Below, in pieces: positions 1-12,415 of a stretch of 64,000 bases of DNA (positions are counted from its first letter, which is position 1; every line of letters starts with the position of its first letter). The DNA is from Neonectria sp. B-13 (lineage: Eukaryota > Ascomycota > Sordariomycetes > Hypocreales > Nectriaceae). Location of the stretch: positions 871,783 to 935,782 of the forward strand of contig NOKP01000018.1 in the NCBI GenBank assembly GCA_002682825.1, read 5' to 3'. The notes beneath the pieces were generated by a model. The model ran no database searches. It worked only from the letters and a program-made list of their open reading frames with translations, and was not told where the DNA came from. The position numbers were made by a program, and so were the translations under genes.

Positions 1-2
1 TG

Positions 3-263
3 CTCGTCAACATGGCCAAGGTGAAGCTGCCCGCTGACTACCCCTTCCCGCCGCACGTTGCCAGCCGCCCACGGGACTTTAAGCTGGCTTGGTTCCTGAT
101 TCAGGAGCTGGGTGTCGCGGCCATCCCGCCGACCGAGTTCTACACCGATGCCAACGCGCACCTGGCGGAGGACTACATCCGGTTTGCTGTCTGCAAGACG
201 GACGATGTGCTGGAGGAGGCCAAGGAGCGACTAAGAGGGCTGAAGAAGTACATCCAGGAGTAA
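3..263 (+). CDS. bna3: Kynurenine aminotransferase, C-terminal end (partial)
   Basis: Only the last 86 codons lie in the window; the frame is open to the left edge and ends with TAA at 261-263. The visible part is the C-terminal small domain of a class I/II PLP-dependent aminotransferase: a segment like GVAAIPPTEFY, then AEDYIRFAVCK, then a closing amphipathic helix. This pattern matches the fungal kynurenine-oxoglutarate transaminase (Bna3) family, which converts kynurenine to kynurenic acid. The PLP lysine and the rest of the catalytic domain lie outside. The ATG at position 12 is an internal methionine, not the start. The family call rests on this short tail, so another closely related class I aminotransferase remains possible. 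Confidence 0.72.
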   Translation, partial: LVNMAKVKLPADYPFPPHVASRPRDFKLAWFLIQELGVAAIPPTEFYTDANAHLAEDYIRFAVCKTDDVLEEAKERLRGLKKYIQE

Positions 264-1405
264 GTGAGGGAAACTACTTCAGGAATTGAAAATAGTAAAA
301 CGCAACGGGAGCACGGGATTTGGAAACGCCTGACATAGATGTTCCTAGCAAATAGAAGACCCTGCAAAAGTGCACACCTGTAAACGTAGTACATATGAGT
401 CTGCAGTGACGTTTGGAAGAGCCTCAATCTGTGGCGGATAAGTGCCAAGGGTCATTTCCTGGGGTAAATGACCGATAGGGACGGATTTTAGCACGTGGAC
501 GAACCCCTTGTCGGTGGGCAAGGCAGCCCTTGTTGAGGCTGCATTCTGGCATCATGGCGTATGGGAGATTGATGAACATGCATGTTGGCATACCTGAATC
601 CCGCTAACGAGCAGTACGGAGCGAAATCCGTGCATTCAAAAAGTTCACGTCGATCGTAGTGCTCATCACTATTATTAACCAATACTGATAGGAGAGCTTT
701 GAGAGCTGAAGAACCGCATCGGGAGAAGCCTTGAGAGTTGAGCGTTGAAGGTGGAAGCCGCCGATCGTGGAGATGGCCTATCACTCCGCGGAGCCGGCCG
801 AGGCAAGGTGAAATGGTGGATCCCGTAGGTCTGAGCGCCCTGGAGCGTGGGGTAGACGAGCGCTTCCCCGCCCTGAGCCGCTTGTGGCGTGCGGTGCAAA
901 TCTGCCTTATCAGTGGCAATCTGGCTTTGGCACCGGGCCTGGGATCACGATGGCGCGCGTGATTGAGACCGGGCTGTTTGCGCTTCACACGTGAGACCTT
1001 CCGCTTTCGCTCCGGTTGACATATCTTGAGCTTCCTGTTGGAGCAAGGGCAGGGGAAGGCGCCGCCGGGGAGGGGCGAACAAGCGGGATTGTTTGCTGCT
1101 ACTGCCCAGTCAAGATGACGCGGTGGTTTCGCATTGGACTGCTGTTCGTTATCTAGCCTTGCCTCTCCTCAGGCAAGCGTCCTACCAACCTACTTAGGTA
1201 TGACAAGAGCCATAGTCTCGTGAACACTGACTCTCATCTTACAACCTTCGATTGCCGTTCTTGCCGGACTCGTCGTGCAGCATAAAATCCATTGCCATCG
1301 CCACTTTGTCTAGTGCCTCCTCATTTTGCCCTCTCACGCTGCAGATTTACTTCTTTGCCTGCTTGGCTTCTTCACCTCAGCCACCCTGAGCCTGCCTCCA
1401 TCATC
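264..1405. other. Intergenic: bna3 3' end and xanthine dehydrogenase promoter
   Basis: No credible gene was found. Four HGATAR-type GATA-factor sites occur upstream of the xanthine dehydrogenase (473-478, 686-691, 907-912 reverse, 1149-1154 reverse), about the number expected by chance. One CGG-N6-CCGA motif is listed separately. The 100 bases before the ATG are C/T-rich, as is usual for fungal promoters. Confidence 0.6.
789..801. promoter_or_regulatory. CGG-N6-CCGA motif, candidate UaY-type binding site
   Basis: CGG at 789-791 and CCG at 798-800 are separated by six bases (AGCCGG) and followed by A, about 605 bp upstream of the xanthine dehydrogenase ATG. The Aspergillus purine regulator UaY, a Ppr1-like Zn2Cys6 protein, binds TCGG-N6-CCGA. 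Here one half matches fully and the other lacks the leading T. The same arrangement lies upstream of adenine deaminase at 27360-27372. A single copy could be chance in GC-rich DNA. Confidence 0.35.
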
Positions 1406-4400
1406 ATGGCGCCCAGCGCCGTCTCCCCCGTGCGGGAAACCAACCCTGAGAGGTTGGCGACGCTGACATCCAAGTTCGACGACACTTTGCGCTTCTATCT
1501 CAACGGGACCAGGGTCGTCCTAGATGAGATCGACCCCGAGATCACGGTCCTGGAGTACCTTCGAGGTATTGGGCTGACGGGCACCAAGCTGTAAGCACCG
1601 TCTCCTTAATTCTTCCATTGTGTAGGTACGCTGATGCTGACTTCTCTAGCGGTTGTGGTGAGGGCGGTTGTGGTGCTTGCACCATCGTGGTCAGCCAGTT
1701 CAACCCGACGACAAAAGAGATCTACCATGCCAGTGTGAATGCCTGCCTCGCGCCTCTTGTCAGCTTGGATGGCAAGCATGTCATCACCATTGAGGGTATC
1801 GGCAACACCCAGCGACCCCATCCAACCCAAGAGCGGATTGCCAAGGGTAATGGCAGCCAGTGTGGTTTCTGTACTCCTGGCATCGTCATGAGCCTGTACG
1901 CGTTGCTCCGAAACAATGATGCGCCTTCAAAGGACGATGTCGAAGAAGCCTTTGACGGAAATCTGTGCCGCTGTACCGGCTACCGATCTATCCTCGACGC
2001 AGCCCAGACCTTCAGCGTCGACACGCTTTGTGGCAAGTCCAAACAGAGCGGTGGGTCTGGGTGCTGTATGGAAAATGGAAATGGACCGCCCGAGGGAGGA
2101 TGCTGTATGTCGAAGAAGTCTTCGGATAACGAATCCATCAAGAGATTCACGCCTCCAGGATTCATCGAGTACGACCCAGAGACGCAGCTCATCTTTCCAC
2201 CTGCCCTGAAGAGGCATGAGATGCGACCACTTGCGTTTGGAAACAAGAGGAAGCGGTGGTATCGACCAGTCACCTTGGACCAACTCCTCCAAATCAAGCA
2301 CGTCCACCCACAAGCGAAGATAATTGGCGGAAGCACCGAGACCCAAATTGAGACCAAGTTCAAGGCATTGGAATATCCCGTCTCAGTCTACGTTGGCGAC
2401 ATTGCCGAACTACGGCAATATAGCTTCAAGGAGGATCATCTTGAGATTGGCGGAAATGTCATCTTGACTGATATGGAGAAGATTTGCGAGCACGCCATCC
2501 CCCACTACGGACATGCTCGTGGACAAGTTTTTGAGGGCATACTGAAACAACTGAAGTACTTTGCGGGCAGACAGATCCGGAACGTTGGAACTCCTGCAGG
2601 AAACCTGGTGACGGCCTCGCCCATCTCGGACTTGAACCCAACGTTGTGGGCCGCAGATGCCGTTCTGATTGCCAAGTCAGCAACGAAAGAGACAGAAATT
2701 CCCGTATCACAGTTTTTCACCGGTTACCGAAAAACAGCTCTACCACAAGATGCCATCATTACGTCTATCCGCATTCCAGTCACAGCGAAAGGCGAATTCT
2801 TTAGAGCCTACAAGCAAGCGAAACGCAAGGATGACGATATTGCCATTGTCACCAGTGCACTAAGAGTGAAGCTGGACGATGGAGGCATTGTCGAAGAGTG
2901 TAGCCTTATATACGGTGGCATGGCGGCGACAACTGTGGCTGCTAAGGTAGCCATGAGCTATCTGATAGGCAGGCGGTTCGCAGATTTGGAGACACTCGAA
3001 GGAACCATGGACGCTCTTGGCCGGGATTTCGACATGGATTTCAGTGTGCCAGGAGGCATGGCCTCATATCGAAAAGCCCTGGCATTTGGCTTTGTATATC
3101 GGTTCTACCATGATGTCTTGGCAACATTGGATGGCAAATCCGGTAACATCGACGAAGAAGCTATCGAAGAGTTGGAGAGAGAAATCTCGCAGGGAAAAGT
3201 TGACGAAGATGCAGCAACTGCCTATGTGAAGGAAGTCACAGGGAAATCTAACCCTCACCTCGCTGCGCTGAAGCAAACGACTGGCGAGGCACAATACACC
3301 GACGATATCCCCGCCATGAAAAACGAACTCCACGCCTGCTATGTCTTATCGAAGAAGGCTCACGCCAAAATCAAGTCTATTGACTACAGTATAGCATTGG
3401 ACATGCCTGGGGTAGTAGACGTTGTGGACAAGGATGACATGCCTTATGCGGAGGCGAACCAGTTCGGCCCTCCTTATTTTGATGAGGTCTTCTTTGCCGA
3501 AGATGAAGTCTTCACGGCTGGTCAACCGATTGCTATTGTTTTGGCAACAACACCCGCCAAAGCCCAACATGCGGCGAGGGCAGTCAAGGTGGAATACGAA
3601 GAGCTTCCCGCGATATTCTCGATTGAAGAAGCGATCGAAAAGGAAAGCTATCACAATTTCTTCAAAGAGCTCAAGAAGGGAGATCCCGAAGAGGCTTTCA
3701 AGAAGTGTGACTATGTCTTTACTGGAACAGCTAGGATGGGCGGACAGGAGCATTTTTACCTGGAGACAAATGCCTGTGTAGCTGTTCCAAAACCTGAAGA
3801 TGGCGAGATGGAGATCTTCGCTAGCACCCAAAATGCCAATGAGACGTAAGGATCAATTTCTACCGAGGGAGGTTACGGGCTAACTAGGAGTAGACAAACC
3901 TTTGCGGCCCGAGTATGCGATGTATCAGCGAACAAGGTCGTCGTCCGTGTCAAGCGACTCGGAGGTGGCTTTGGTGGTAAGGAGAGCCGATCTGTAATAC
4001 TCAGCTCAGTACTGGCACTCGCAGCGAAGAAGACCAAGAAGCCAGTACGGTACATGCTTTCACGCGAAGAAGACATGGTCATCAGTGGCCAGAGGCATCC
4101 CTTCCTTGGAAGATACAAAGTGGGTGTCAACAAAGACGGCAAAATCCAAGCTCTTGAGTGTGCCATCTACAATAATGCTGGCTGGACCTTCGATCTCAGC
4201 GCTAGTGTATGCGAACGAGCCATGACCCATGTTGATGGGTGTTACAAGATCCCCAACATGCACGTCACAGGGCGTCTCTGCAAGACGAACACCATGTCAA
4301 ACACGGCATTCCGGGGCTTTGGTGGGCCCCAAGGTATGTTCATCGCTGAGACCTACATGGAGGAGGTGGCAGATCGGTTGGGCATGCCCGTCGAAACCCT

Positions 4401-5616
4401 GCGGCAGATCAACATGTACCGGGATGACGATCAGACACACTTTAACCAGGACCTGGGAGACTGGTTTGTGCCATTGATGTACAAGCAAGTCCAGGATGAG
4501 TCGAATTATCCACAACGGAAGCATGCCATTGCCGAGTTCAACAGGGGCAACAAGTGGCGAAGGAGGGGCATGGCACTCATCCCCACCAAGTTCGGCATCT
4601 CTTTTACGGCTCTCTTCCTGAACCAGGCTGGTGCCCTGGTGCACATATACCACGATGGATCTGTCCTTGTTGCCCATGGCGGGACTGAGATGGGCCAAGG
4701 GCTTCATACCAAGCTCACTCAAATTGCGGCACAGGCGCTGGGAGTACCCCTGGACGGCGTCTTCATTTCGGAGACGTCTACAAACACGGTCGCGAACGCG
4801 TCCGCAACGGCAGCTTCAGCATCATCAGACCTAAATGGTTACGCCATCTTCAACGCTTGCAAGCAGCTCAACGAGCGACTGGCGCCGTATCGGGAGAAAC
4901 TAGGACCAGAAGCGAGTATGAAACAGCTCGCACATGCCGCGTACTTCGACCGCGTCAACCTTTCGGCGCAGGGCTTCTACAAGACGCCGGAGATTGGCTA
5001 CGACTGGGCGACGGGTGAAGGCAAGATGTTCTTCTACTTTACACAAGGAGTGGCGGCTGCCGAGGTAGAGATCGACCTACTCACTGGAACATGGACGTGT
5101 CTGCGGGCAGATATCAAGATGGACGTGGGCCAGTCTATCAACCCGGCCATCGACTACGGCCAGATTCAAGGAGCGTTTATCCAAGGCCTGGGGCTCTTTA
5201 CCATGGAGGAGTCACTCTGGCTGCGGAACGGTCCAGCGGCTGGGAGTCTCTTCACGCGGGGTCCCGGAGCGTACAAGATTCCCGGGTTCCGGGATATCCC
5301 TCAGACGTTCAACGTATCTCTGCTCAAGGACGTCGAGTGGAAGGAACTTCGAACGATTCAGCGAAGCCGAGGAGTTGGGGAGCCGCCATTCTTCATGGGT
5401 AGTGCGGTGTTCTTTGCGATCCGGGATGCGCTGAGGTCGGCTCGGTCGAGCGCTGGTGTGGTTGCTAAGGTGGGAGACGATAAAGATCCGGGGCTGTTGA
5501 GGCTGGTGAGCCCGGCAACGCCCGAGAGAATTAGGCTGGCGTGCGAAGATGAGATCATGCGCAAGGCGAGGGTTGTGCCGAAGGAGGGTGAGAAGAGCTT
5601 CTTTGTGGCCATCTGA
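1406..5616 (+). CDS. hxA: Xanthine dehydrogenase (purine hydroxylase I)
   Basis: Exons 1406-1590, 1650-3845 and 3894-5616 give 1,367 aa, close to the usual fungal length. It oxidises hypoxanthine to xanthine and xanthine to uric acid with NAD. Domains in order: plant-type 2Fe-2S domain with Cys64, Cys69, Cys72 and Cys94; second 2Fe-2S domain with Cys133, Cys136, Cys168 and Cys170; a glycine-rich linker with two CC pairs, also typical of fungal homologues; an FAD domain (GRQIRNVGTPAGN, IIGGST); then the two molybdopterin domains with GGGFGGKESR, FRGFGGPQG and the catalytic Glu in RGVGEPPFF. Both introns (59 and 48 nt) are GT-AG, and the frame is conserved across them (LTGTKL/GCGEGG and NANET/QTFAARV). 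The start is the first ATG in frame; the open frame to its left has no ATG. It may share purine induction with adenine deaminase at 27578. Confidence 0.97.
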
Positions 5617-5975
5617 TGAAAGGGGTGTGACAGTGACAACCTGTGAGGCTCGGAGAGACGGACGGTAGTTGAGAGTGCGGGGGAGGGGACGACGAGGGAG
5701 CGACAGGTTTAGTTTGGCCCAATCAGGACGAGGTAGGATCAAGACAAGGTCAGATCAAGACGCGCTAGGTCTGAGGACTGGGTTTCGTGGTTCAAGGGTT
5801 ACTACGTAGGGCCAGGTTGTTTACTTTTGGAGGGACGCATATAGGAAAGTAGGGACGAATCAATGCAAGATGACGGACATCGGAGATGAGAAGATTCGAG
5901 TGCAGCTGAAGCTGGTGTCTCGGCGACAATGTCCCGAAGATATGTCACGGGAGGGACCGCAGGGTTTAGGAAAAG

Positions 5976-6013
5976 AAAACAAAGTAAAACAAAGTAAAAC
6001 AAAACAAAACAAC
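5976..6013. repeat. A-rich short tandem repeat (AAAACAAAGT unit)
   Basis: AAAACAAAGT occurs twice and then decays into AAAAC units. It is a simple repeat about 360 bp downstream of the hxA stop and carries no gene. Confidence 0.8.
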
Positions 6014-6280
6014 AGGACAGAAAGAGGGAATAAGGACAGAGGGCAAAAAAGAAAAAAGGAAACATGGGATGCATGTGTCGTCGAAGATGACGAGGTGGTT
6101 GCATGTAAGTGTATATACGTAGCACGAAGTACTGTGGGTTGTATGTATGCTTGTCTGTCTGTCCGGACACTAGTTTGCGTGTGTAGGTTGGTGGATTGGG
6201 ATTTGTGGATATGGGCTGGTCTGACAGTGACGGGATGCAAAAAGGACGACGACCAACATCCAGTAGACTAGGAGTACGTC

Positions 6281-6308
6281 GTACAGTAGGACGCGTACAG
6301 TAGGACGC
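6281..6308. repeat. Perfect 14-bp tandem duplication
   Basis: GTACAGTAGGACGC is present twice back to back at 6281-6294 and 6295-6308. Confidence 0.9.
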
Positions 6309-6585
6309 ATGAAGGTGCGCGGCGAGCAGTCTTCCTGATTGCGTCGTTTTATGGGGTTTGCCCACTTTGCCCAGCGTCCAGCGTCCAGCCTCTCCGGGGC
6401 AGTATCCCCGGTGCAGTAACCGGCATGCAGGCGCAGGAATTAGAAGAGGCGGTTGCAGATTTGCAGATTGCAGACCAAGGTCATGGTCAAGGTCAGTACG
6501 AAGTACAGCATCGCGATAATCGGCCGATGTTGAGCTGCACAAGGTACCGTAGATTGGGGCCATCGGCCGATTCCTTGGGGGGCTT

Positions 6586-6602
6586 ATTAATTAATTAATT
6601 AA
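6586..6602. repeat. (TTAA)n microsatellite
   Basis: ATTAATTAATTAATTAA, about four TTAA units, inside otherwise GC-balanced intergenic DNA. Confidence 0.85.
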
Positions 6603-7330
6603 GTATGGAGTACGGAGTACTCGTGGCTGAGAAGCAAATATGAGGCAGATGGGCAGAGAGGAGTTGGCGTCTGCAGAAACGGGATGGATGTCTTGCATCG
6701 CATCGGTCCAGCGGGCGATTGTCAGTCGCGTACATAGCACAGGGGGGCGTGTGAAAGGAGGACAATTGGGTAGGCATTTGATGAAGACTTTGGCTGGAAA
6801 GTGCATGGGTGTGGGAAGACGACGAGATGATCATTCAGGCACCGATAGTACAAACAGTAGCAACATTCTGACTCTGTGATTCGTCCAGCACGGACGAAGT
6901 AGAGAGACATACGAATGGCATAATTAGCAACAAGTGAGCGACAGAGGGCGCGTGACCACAACCGTGCATAGCCGATGTCCGGGACGGGTTTTTAGGAGAA
7001 GCCGAGAGCTGGAGAAGAAGGGGGGGTGACCTTTCCTGCTGCTTGAGAGCGGTGAAGATTTCTAGCGACGGACGGGATGGATGGTTGAGGCCTTCAAGAA
7101 CGGCCGCCTCGTCGTGGGAGTGGAATAACGGAATGGAACTACGTAGCTTTACGGGCTTAGGTTGGCTTGTCCAAGTGAGGCATTGCCTGCTTGGGTAAGG
7201 CGCAGCACGGTGCACCAGGGCTCTCAAAACTGCTAGACTAATGTACTGTGCTGTACCTGTCGTGCCCTCACTGTACATAGTATGGGAAATGGGAATGGCT
7301 CCATGTCGTCCGTCAGGTCTGTATCTCTGG

Positions 7331-7360
7331 TCTGAGCTGTGGACATCTGAGCTGTGGACA
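7331..7360. repeat. Perfect 15-bp tandem duplication
   Basis: TCTGAGCTGTGGACA is present twice head to tail at 7331-7345 and 7346-7360. Confidence 0.9.
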
Positions 7361-9485
7361 TTGCGATAGACATCGTACCAGGCCCCATATCTAAATGTCG
7401 GCCATCTCAACAAGCATGGACCAAAAAAAGAAGGGGAAAAATCATGCCAGAAAAAAAAGGAAGCCCGCAAACACCGTCGAGAAGTGGCCTGACGGTGCCA
7501 ATGACGAATCGGAAACCTGGGGCGTCAGCAGATTTTCGCTTCCGTCGCTGTGCCCTCCCTGGCTTGACCTTTCGGCTATCTCGCGGCCCCGCAGTTTTCC
7601 ATCCGTTAACGGTTCTTTGAGAGGAGGGGTTTCCCAGCCTTTTTTATTTTTATCATTTATTTTTGGTTGTTGTTCCTCTGCAAGCTCCGGCTCCGGCTCC
7701 GGCTCTGGCGAGGAGAGGGAGGCTGGAGGGAGTAGTGAGAGAAGCAGCCACGCCTGGCAGCTGCTTGCGTGCGTGGAGGCGCTTGCTTTGGCTGGTTGTG
7801 CGCTGCTGCAGGGACGTTTTCGCTGCTGGATCGATGGATGCCATTCCGGGGTACTGTGCATGGAGCGAAGGAATCGCACTGTATGGGTTGACGAACCCGG
7901 GGTTGGGCGACGAAGTGGTTAGGTAAGGCGTGCTGCAGCAGACGAAGGCAAGTGGATACGGGAGACATCGGTCACTGAGAGAGAAAGAGAAGTCACCGCG
8001 AGCAAGCAGACCTACTAGTAGTACTAGTAGCTTGGAGAATAGGGACGGAGAGCCATTACATGCAACGCCGAGGCTTGCGCTGAAGTTAGACGGATGGGTA
8101 AATGGAAGCTCGGTTGGTGTATTCAGAGGCACGTATCGATTGGTACTGCGTACTTACTGACTGCTGCAATCAATGCGCCGCACGCAGCCGAAAACACCAA
8201 ACAGGCGATTTACAGGGCTCTCTCGAGGCGTTGCTCACCGGGCGGTGGGCAACGGGCAGGCGGGGACACACAGCCCACGGACGGGACTTGGAAGCAAGGT
8301 GAGCTCGGCTTCTCTGGGCTTCTTCAGAGGAGGCCAGCGACCAGCCAGCTGTAACTCATTAGCGGCCCCCGTCTCTACTTAGCGCTCTGACTCCAGGTAG
8401 CCGCTAGTGCGCAACTCGGTGGGCGCGCAACACACAACCGCATGAGGAACAGCCAGTTGGTCGCCATGGATCACAGCGCAATCCTTGCATTGAATACTGT
8501 ACAGTGCACGAAGTTTGGGGCCATGTTCGACTTTTGCAGAGACGTCATCTGGCCAGGTTCGCTCGCTTGCCTGGCACGATGATGATGGCGCTGGCGATGG
8601 GGGTACGCTTTGTCCATGATGCCATCAGCCATCGAACGGGGGAATTAGTAGCCAGATGCCCACGGAGCACCCGGGCAATGGATCGCTCACTCAGGCCGAC
8701 GGGCTCGCACTCGCTGCGCTCTCCCAAACCGCCGTCTCCTCCACAACTCTCCATAGCACCGCCGTCACGCTGCTACACCACGCTACCTACCTTCACAGTT
8801 CCCTTCCCTCCCACCTCCAGTCGCCTCTTCCACGCTGCCAGCTCCACTCCACTTGGGAACTTCGCCAAGGTACTTCCATCGTACCCCCCCTCGGTCCCTC
8901 TCGTGCGGCGTCGCTTCAAGTCCCCCCCCCCCACAGGCTACAGCCCACAGTGGTCAATCAGGCCCAGCCCATTCCGGCCCCAGGTCAGGTCAGAGTTCAC
9001 CGTCCGGGTCCCCAATCATTCTTTTGCTTCTTCTCGAGCTTCTCCACGAACTTGTCTTCGAGATTGCTCCGAGGCTCTGACGTCTTGTTTTGTTCCTGCT
9101 GCCTCTTGGTTGTCCCCCTCGCCGCCTCACAACCCGTCCCTGTTGCTGCTTCAATTCCCCTCGTCAACCTCGCCACAGCAGAGCCCCATCGAATCGTTTG
9201 CCTGGAGCGCTTCCTGTGATCGCTTCTTCTTCCCCCGCCACCTCCCGTTTCGCGCGACGACGCCCGACAACAGAGCGCGACCAGCCATCCAGCCGCGCAT
9301 GCGCCCAAGTGCCCACCGCGCACAGCCCGAGAGCTGCAATTGCAACCGAACCCGAACCCGTGGATGAATGGTGTTCGCTCGCCTGAGCCGTAGACTCTTC
9401 CCCCAGACTGCAACGAGCCGCAAATGATCTGCGAACCTGACGCCCCATTGCGTAACCTCGAGACCCAATGGGAGCATAGGACAAC

Positions 9486-11940
9486 ATGACCGACCGGAAC
9501 CCCGCGGCCATGGGCAAGAGCGGCAAAACGGGCGAGCGAGTCAAAATGGAAGACGGCAAGGGAAAGGACGGCGACAAGCCCGCCGCTGGCCCTGAGAGCG
9601 CGCCCGCCAATGCCCACAAGAGTCCCAAGAAGAGACGCAAGGTGAACCACGGTACGCAGTCCTAGAAAGTCCCCGTTGCGTCCATCGTCAGCCGCGCTCG
9701 AGGACGAGGCCGAGTGAGAGTTGTGGTGTTCTGTGGTGTTGAGAGTGTGCGCTTTGCGGCTGAAGAGCGGCGGCAACCACATCCCAACCCATTGAGCCCC
9801 AGCTCTCGCTGAAATGGCATCGAGGGCGTGGCAGGGGCATGTTGAACAGAGAAACGAACTTGGGCTGACATTGCCGGCGCGCGCGCGTTCCTACAGCTTG
9901 CGTATATTGCCGACGATCTGTAAGTCAACACCGGATGAACATGCGCACGCGCAATTGGCTCCGGCCGCCGTCCCTGGGCGCTCCGAGGCGCTCGACTATT
10001 TGTCCTATGCCTTTGTGCGGCGACACAGCGCCCACGGGCTTCCCCCTTTCCCCCTTGTCTGCATTTGCATCGAGTCCTTGAGAGAGGCGTGGCTGACGGG
10101 CTTTTGCTTGTGCACGGTTAGCACATGACTTGCGATCTCGTATGTAATATCTTGAACGAACCCTTCTCCTCCGTTGGCGCCGCCTCTATTGCTGGTGGTG
10201 TTCGCTGAGAAAGAGGGCTTGCTCGCTTCCCCCCCCTTCCTCTAAGAAAGCCATGCGCTGACAATGTGGATAGGAGAGGCCATGTACGAGATGTATCAAA
10301 CGCAACATCGGGCACCTCTGTCACGACGAGCCCCGAGATACCGACTCCAAAAAAGCCAAGAGCATCCAGACCTCGTCCGTTGTCGATGAGTCTGACGCCC
10401 AGTCCGATATGGCCCGCAGCTCCATCTCGAGCACCATGGGCCCACCCCCAAACTTCGATGGAACCAGACGCAAGTCAGGGTTCGCGTCCGGGGGTGTGTT
10501 GGGACAAGGCAACCCGCTCCCCCTTGTGCAACCGGGGCCCGTCTCCGGCCTGCAGGGAAATACGTTGAACAACGGTAACAACAATGCGAATCAATGTACG
10601 TCTCAAGCACCCTCTGTCCTGCCTGCCCTGCTTAGGGGGGCGCCTGGTCTTTTTTTTTTGCTTGTTTTGATTTTTAACCCACTGCGGAGAACGGGAGCGG
10701 CCGTCACCGACTTATTGACCTTAATCATATCGACTGACACGCCACTTAGTCGCTGGCTTCCAGGATGCATGGATGACGGCCCAGAACCACTTCCATGACA
10801 TGCACAGCTACCACCCCAACTACATGATCCCGCCAGAGGTAACTCACGAGTTTAGCCTGCTCAACGACTTTCTTCATACTAGTTTGTTAGATGACGGCGG
10901 AGTGCCGTCCGACGATCAGCAGAGCCCGGCATTCAGACGATCGAGCCAGTCGGAGATGCTACCCGCCTTCGGTAACAACAACTCGATGCAGCCCGGCGGC
11001 GTCAACCCGGCCAACATGTCAGGGGGACCGATGCTGCCCCCGCCGAACCTCGATACCAAGAACATGTCCAAGTCGGGGGGTACATTGCCTGCCGACAAGG
11101 CCCGTGAGTATTACCTCCAAGCCGCCGACCCCTCGGGCAACGACACCCCCGAGGAACGTATGGCGCGGGTCCTCCGGGCCAAGTACGACGCCGGCCTGCT
11201 CAAGCCCTTCAACTATATTAAGGGCTATGCGCGTCTGGGCACCTATCTAGACAGCCATATCGCGCCGTCATCTAAGCAGAAGATCCTACGGACTATCAAC
11301 CAATTCCGGCCCAAGTTCCGAGAAAAGGCCCAGGCCTTGACGGACATGGAGCTCGTGTACGTGGAGATGTGGTTCGAGAAGCAGCTCATGGATTATGACC
11401 GGGTCTTTGCGAGCATGGCAGTACCGGCCTGTTGCTGGCGGAGAACTGGAGAGATCTTCCGGGGTAACAAGGAGATGGCCGAGTTGATTGGCGTGTCGGT
11501 GGATAAACTAAGAGATGTGGGTTGTCCCCGCCCCCGCGCTCTTTATGCCCCTGAGGCTCCCCTCATTCCAGAGGACAACGACTGGTGTTTTAGGGCAACG
11601 CTTGCTGACTTATTCTTGACGACATAGGGTAAGATTGCATTGCACGAGATTCTCACAGAAGAATCCATGGTCCGATACTGGGAGGAGTTTGGAACGATCG
11701 CTTTCGACCCGGCTCACGAGACGCTCCTGACAGCGTGCTCGCTGAAGAACCCCACACCAGCGTCAAACCATCCGGTTGTAAAATGCTGCTTCTCCTTTAT
11801 GATTCGTCGAGATGATCATAAACTGTACGTCTTCTTCCCCTCTCCCTTCTTGGCCGCCGGACCGGTTGCTGACTTGTCCCTTAAACAGGCCGGCCTTGAT
11901 CGTAGGCAACTTTTTGCCACATGACCCGCCTGCACAGTAA
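9486..11940 (+). CDS. acuM: AcuM/Rds2-type Zn2Cys6 activator of gluconeogenesis
   Basis: Exons 9486-9651, 9897-9919, 10122-10139, 10274-10595, 10750-11516, 11628-11824 and 11889-11940 encode 514 aa. Residues 47-55 are a basic nuclear-localisation patch. The zinc cluster uses Cys57, 60, 67, 73, 76 and 85 (C-X2-C-X6-C-X5-C-X2-C-X8-C) and reads CVYCRRSHMTCD...CIKRNIGHLCHDE, closest in my knowledge to yeast Rds2 and Aspergillus AcuM; the AcuK/Ert1 cluster looks different. A Gln/Asn/Pro-rich linker follows, then a C-terminal PAS-like domain from about residue 390 (CCWRRTGEIFRGNKEMAEL) to LIVGNFLPHDPP near the end. The family activates PEP carboxykinase and fructose-1,6-bisphosphatase genes on non-sugar carbon sources, usually as an AcuK-AcuM pair. 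The zinc cluster is split over four exons, two of them only 23 and 18 nt. The paralogue assignment rests on the cluster sequence. Confidence 0.88.
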
Positions 11941-12415
11941 CAGCAAGGAATACTGGTCACAAGAGATGTTGGTACATGTGGCCCTCTGGTACACGAAGGG
12001 CAGGATTCAGAACCGGGACTGGGCGGCTATTGATTAGCATTGCAACAAGCGGAAGAGCAAGGGGTCCTTTTGGGGCGTAAGGACATGCGCAGGATTCATA
12101 TTCGTATATACTGTCTATGATAGGCTAGATAGCAGGGCCTGTCTAAACATCATTACCGTTATCGTCGTCGCTGTCTTGGAAGTGCCTACGCCATACGGAT
12201 TATAGTTGGGAGAACGCGCAGGGGAGGCCGCTCCTGCCAGTCCGGCGCAGCTGGACAACCACCCGGGCAGGCACGAGTTTCTTTTCACGCACTGCCTAAG
12301 TACCTCAGGTACCTATTACTAGTAGGAAATTGCAGGTATCTGGTCCCGCATTATAACTTCAACTTAACGCTTGCAGCAATGTGCGGAAGCCATTGTCGGC
12401 CATCTCGCATCCCGT
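11941..12415. other. Intergenic between acuM and zip4
   Basis: 475 bp with no coding signal. It holds short palindromic AGGTACCT-like tracts near 12300-12320 and presumably the acuM terminator and zip4 promoter. Confidence 0.6.

Larger units (their letters stand above)
5617..9485. other. 3.9-kb gene-free stretch: hxA terminator and long acuM upstream region
   Basis: No open frame here resembles a protein family. The longer frames (for example 5802-6563 minus and 8504-9367 plus) are low-complexity, rich in Arg, Ser and Pro, and lack splice logic. The region holds AT-rich simple repeats near 5976-6013 and 6586-6602 and two short tandem duplications (6281-6308, 7331-7360). The part next to acuM is probably its promoter and a long 5' leader, because large upstream regions are common for fungal regulators. 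Confidence 0.55.

Noticed and set aside
5802..6563. 253-codon minus-strand frame downstream of hxA
   Set aside because: Contains translated A/T-rich repeats (runs of Phe) and no family features.
8504..9367. 287-codon open frame upstream of acuM
   Set aside because: Ser/Pro/Arg-rich, no domain, and overlapping frames are equally open; more likely leader DNA of acuM.
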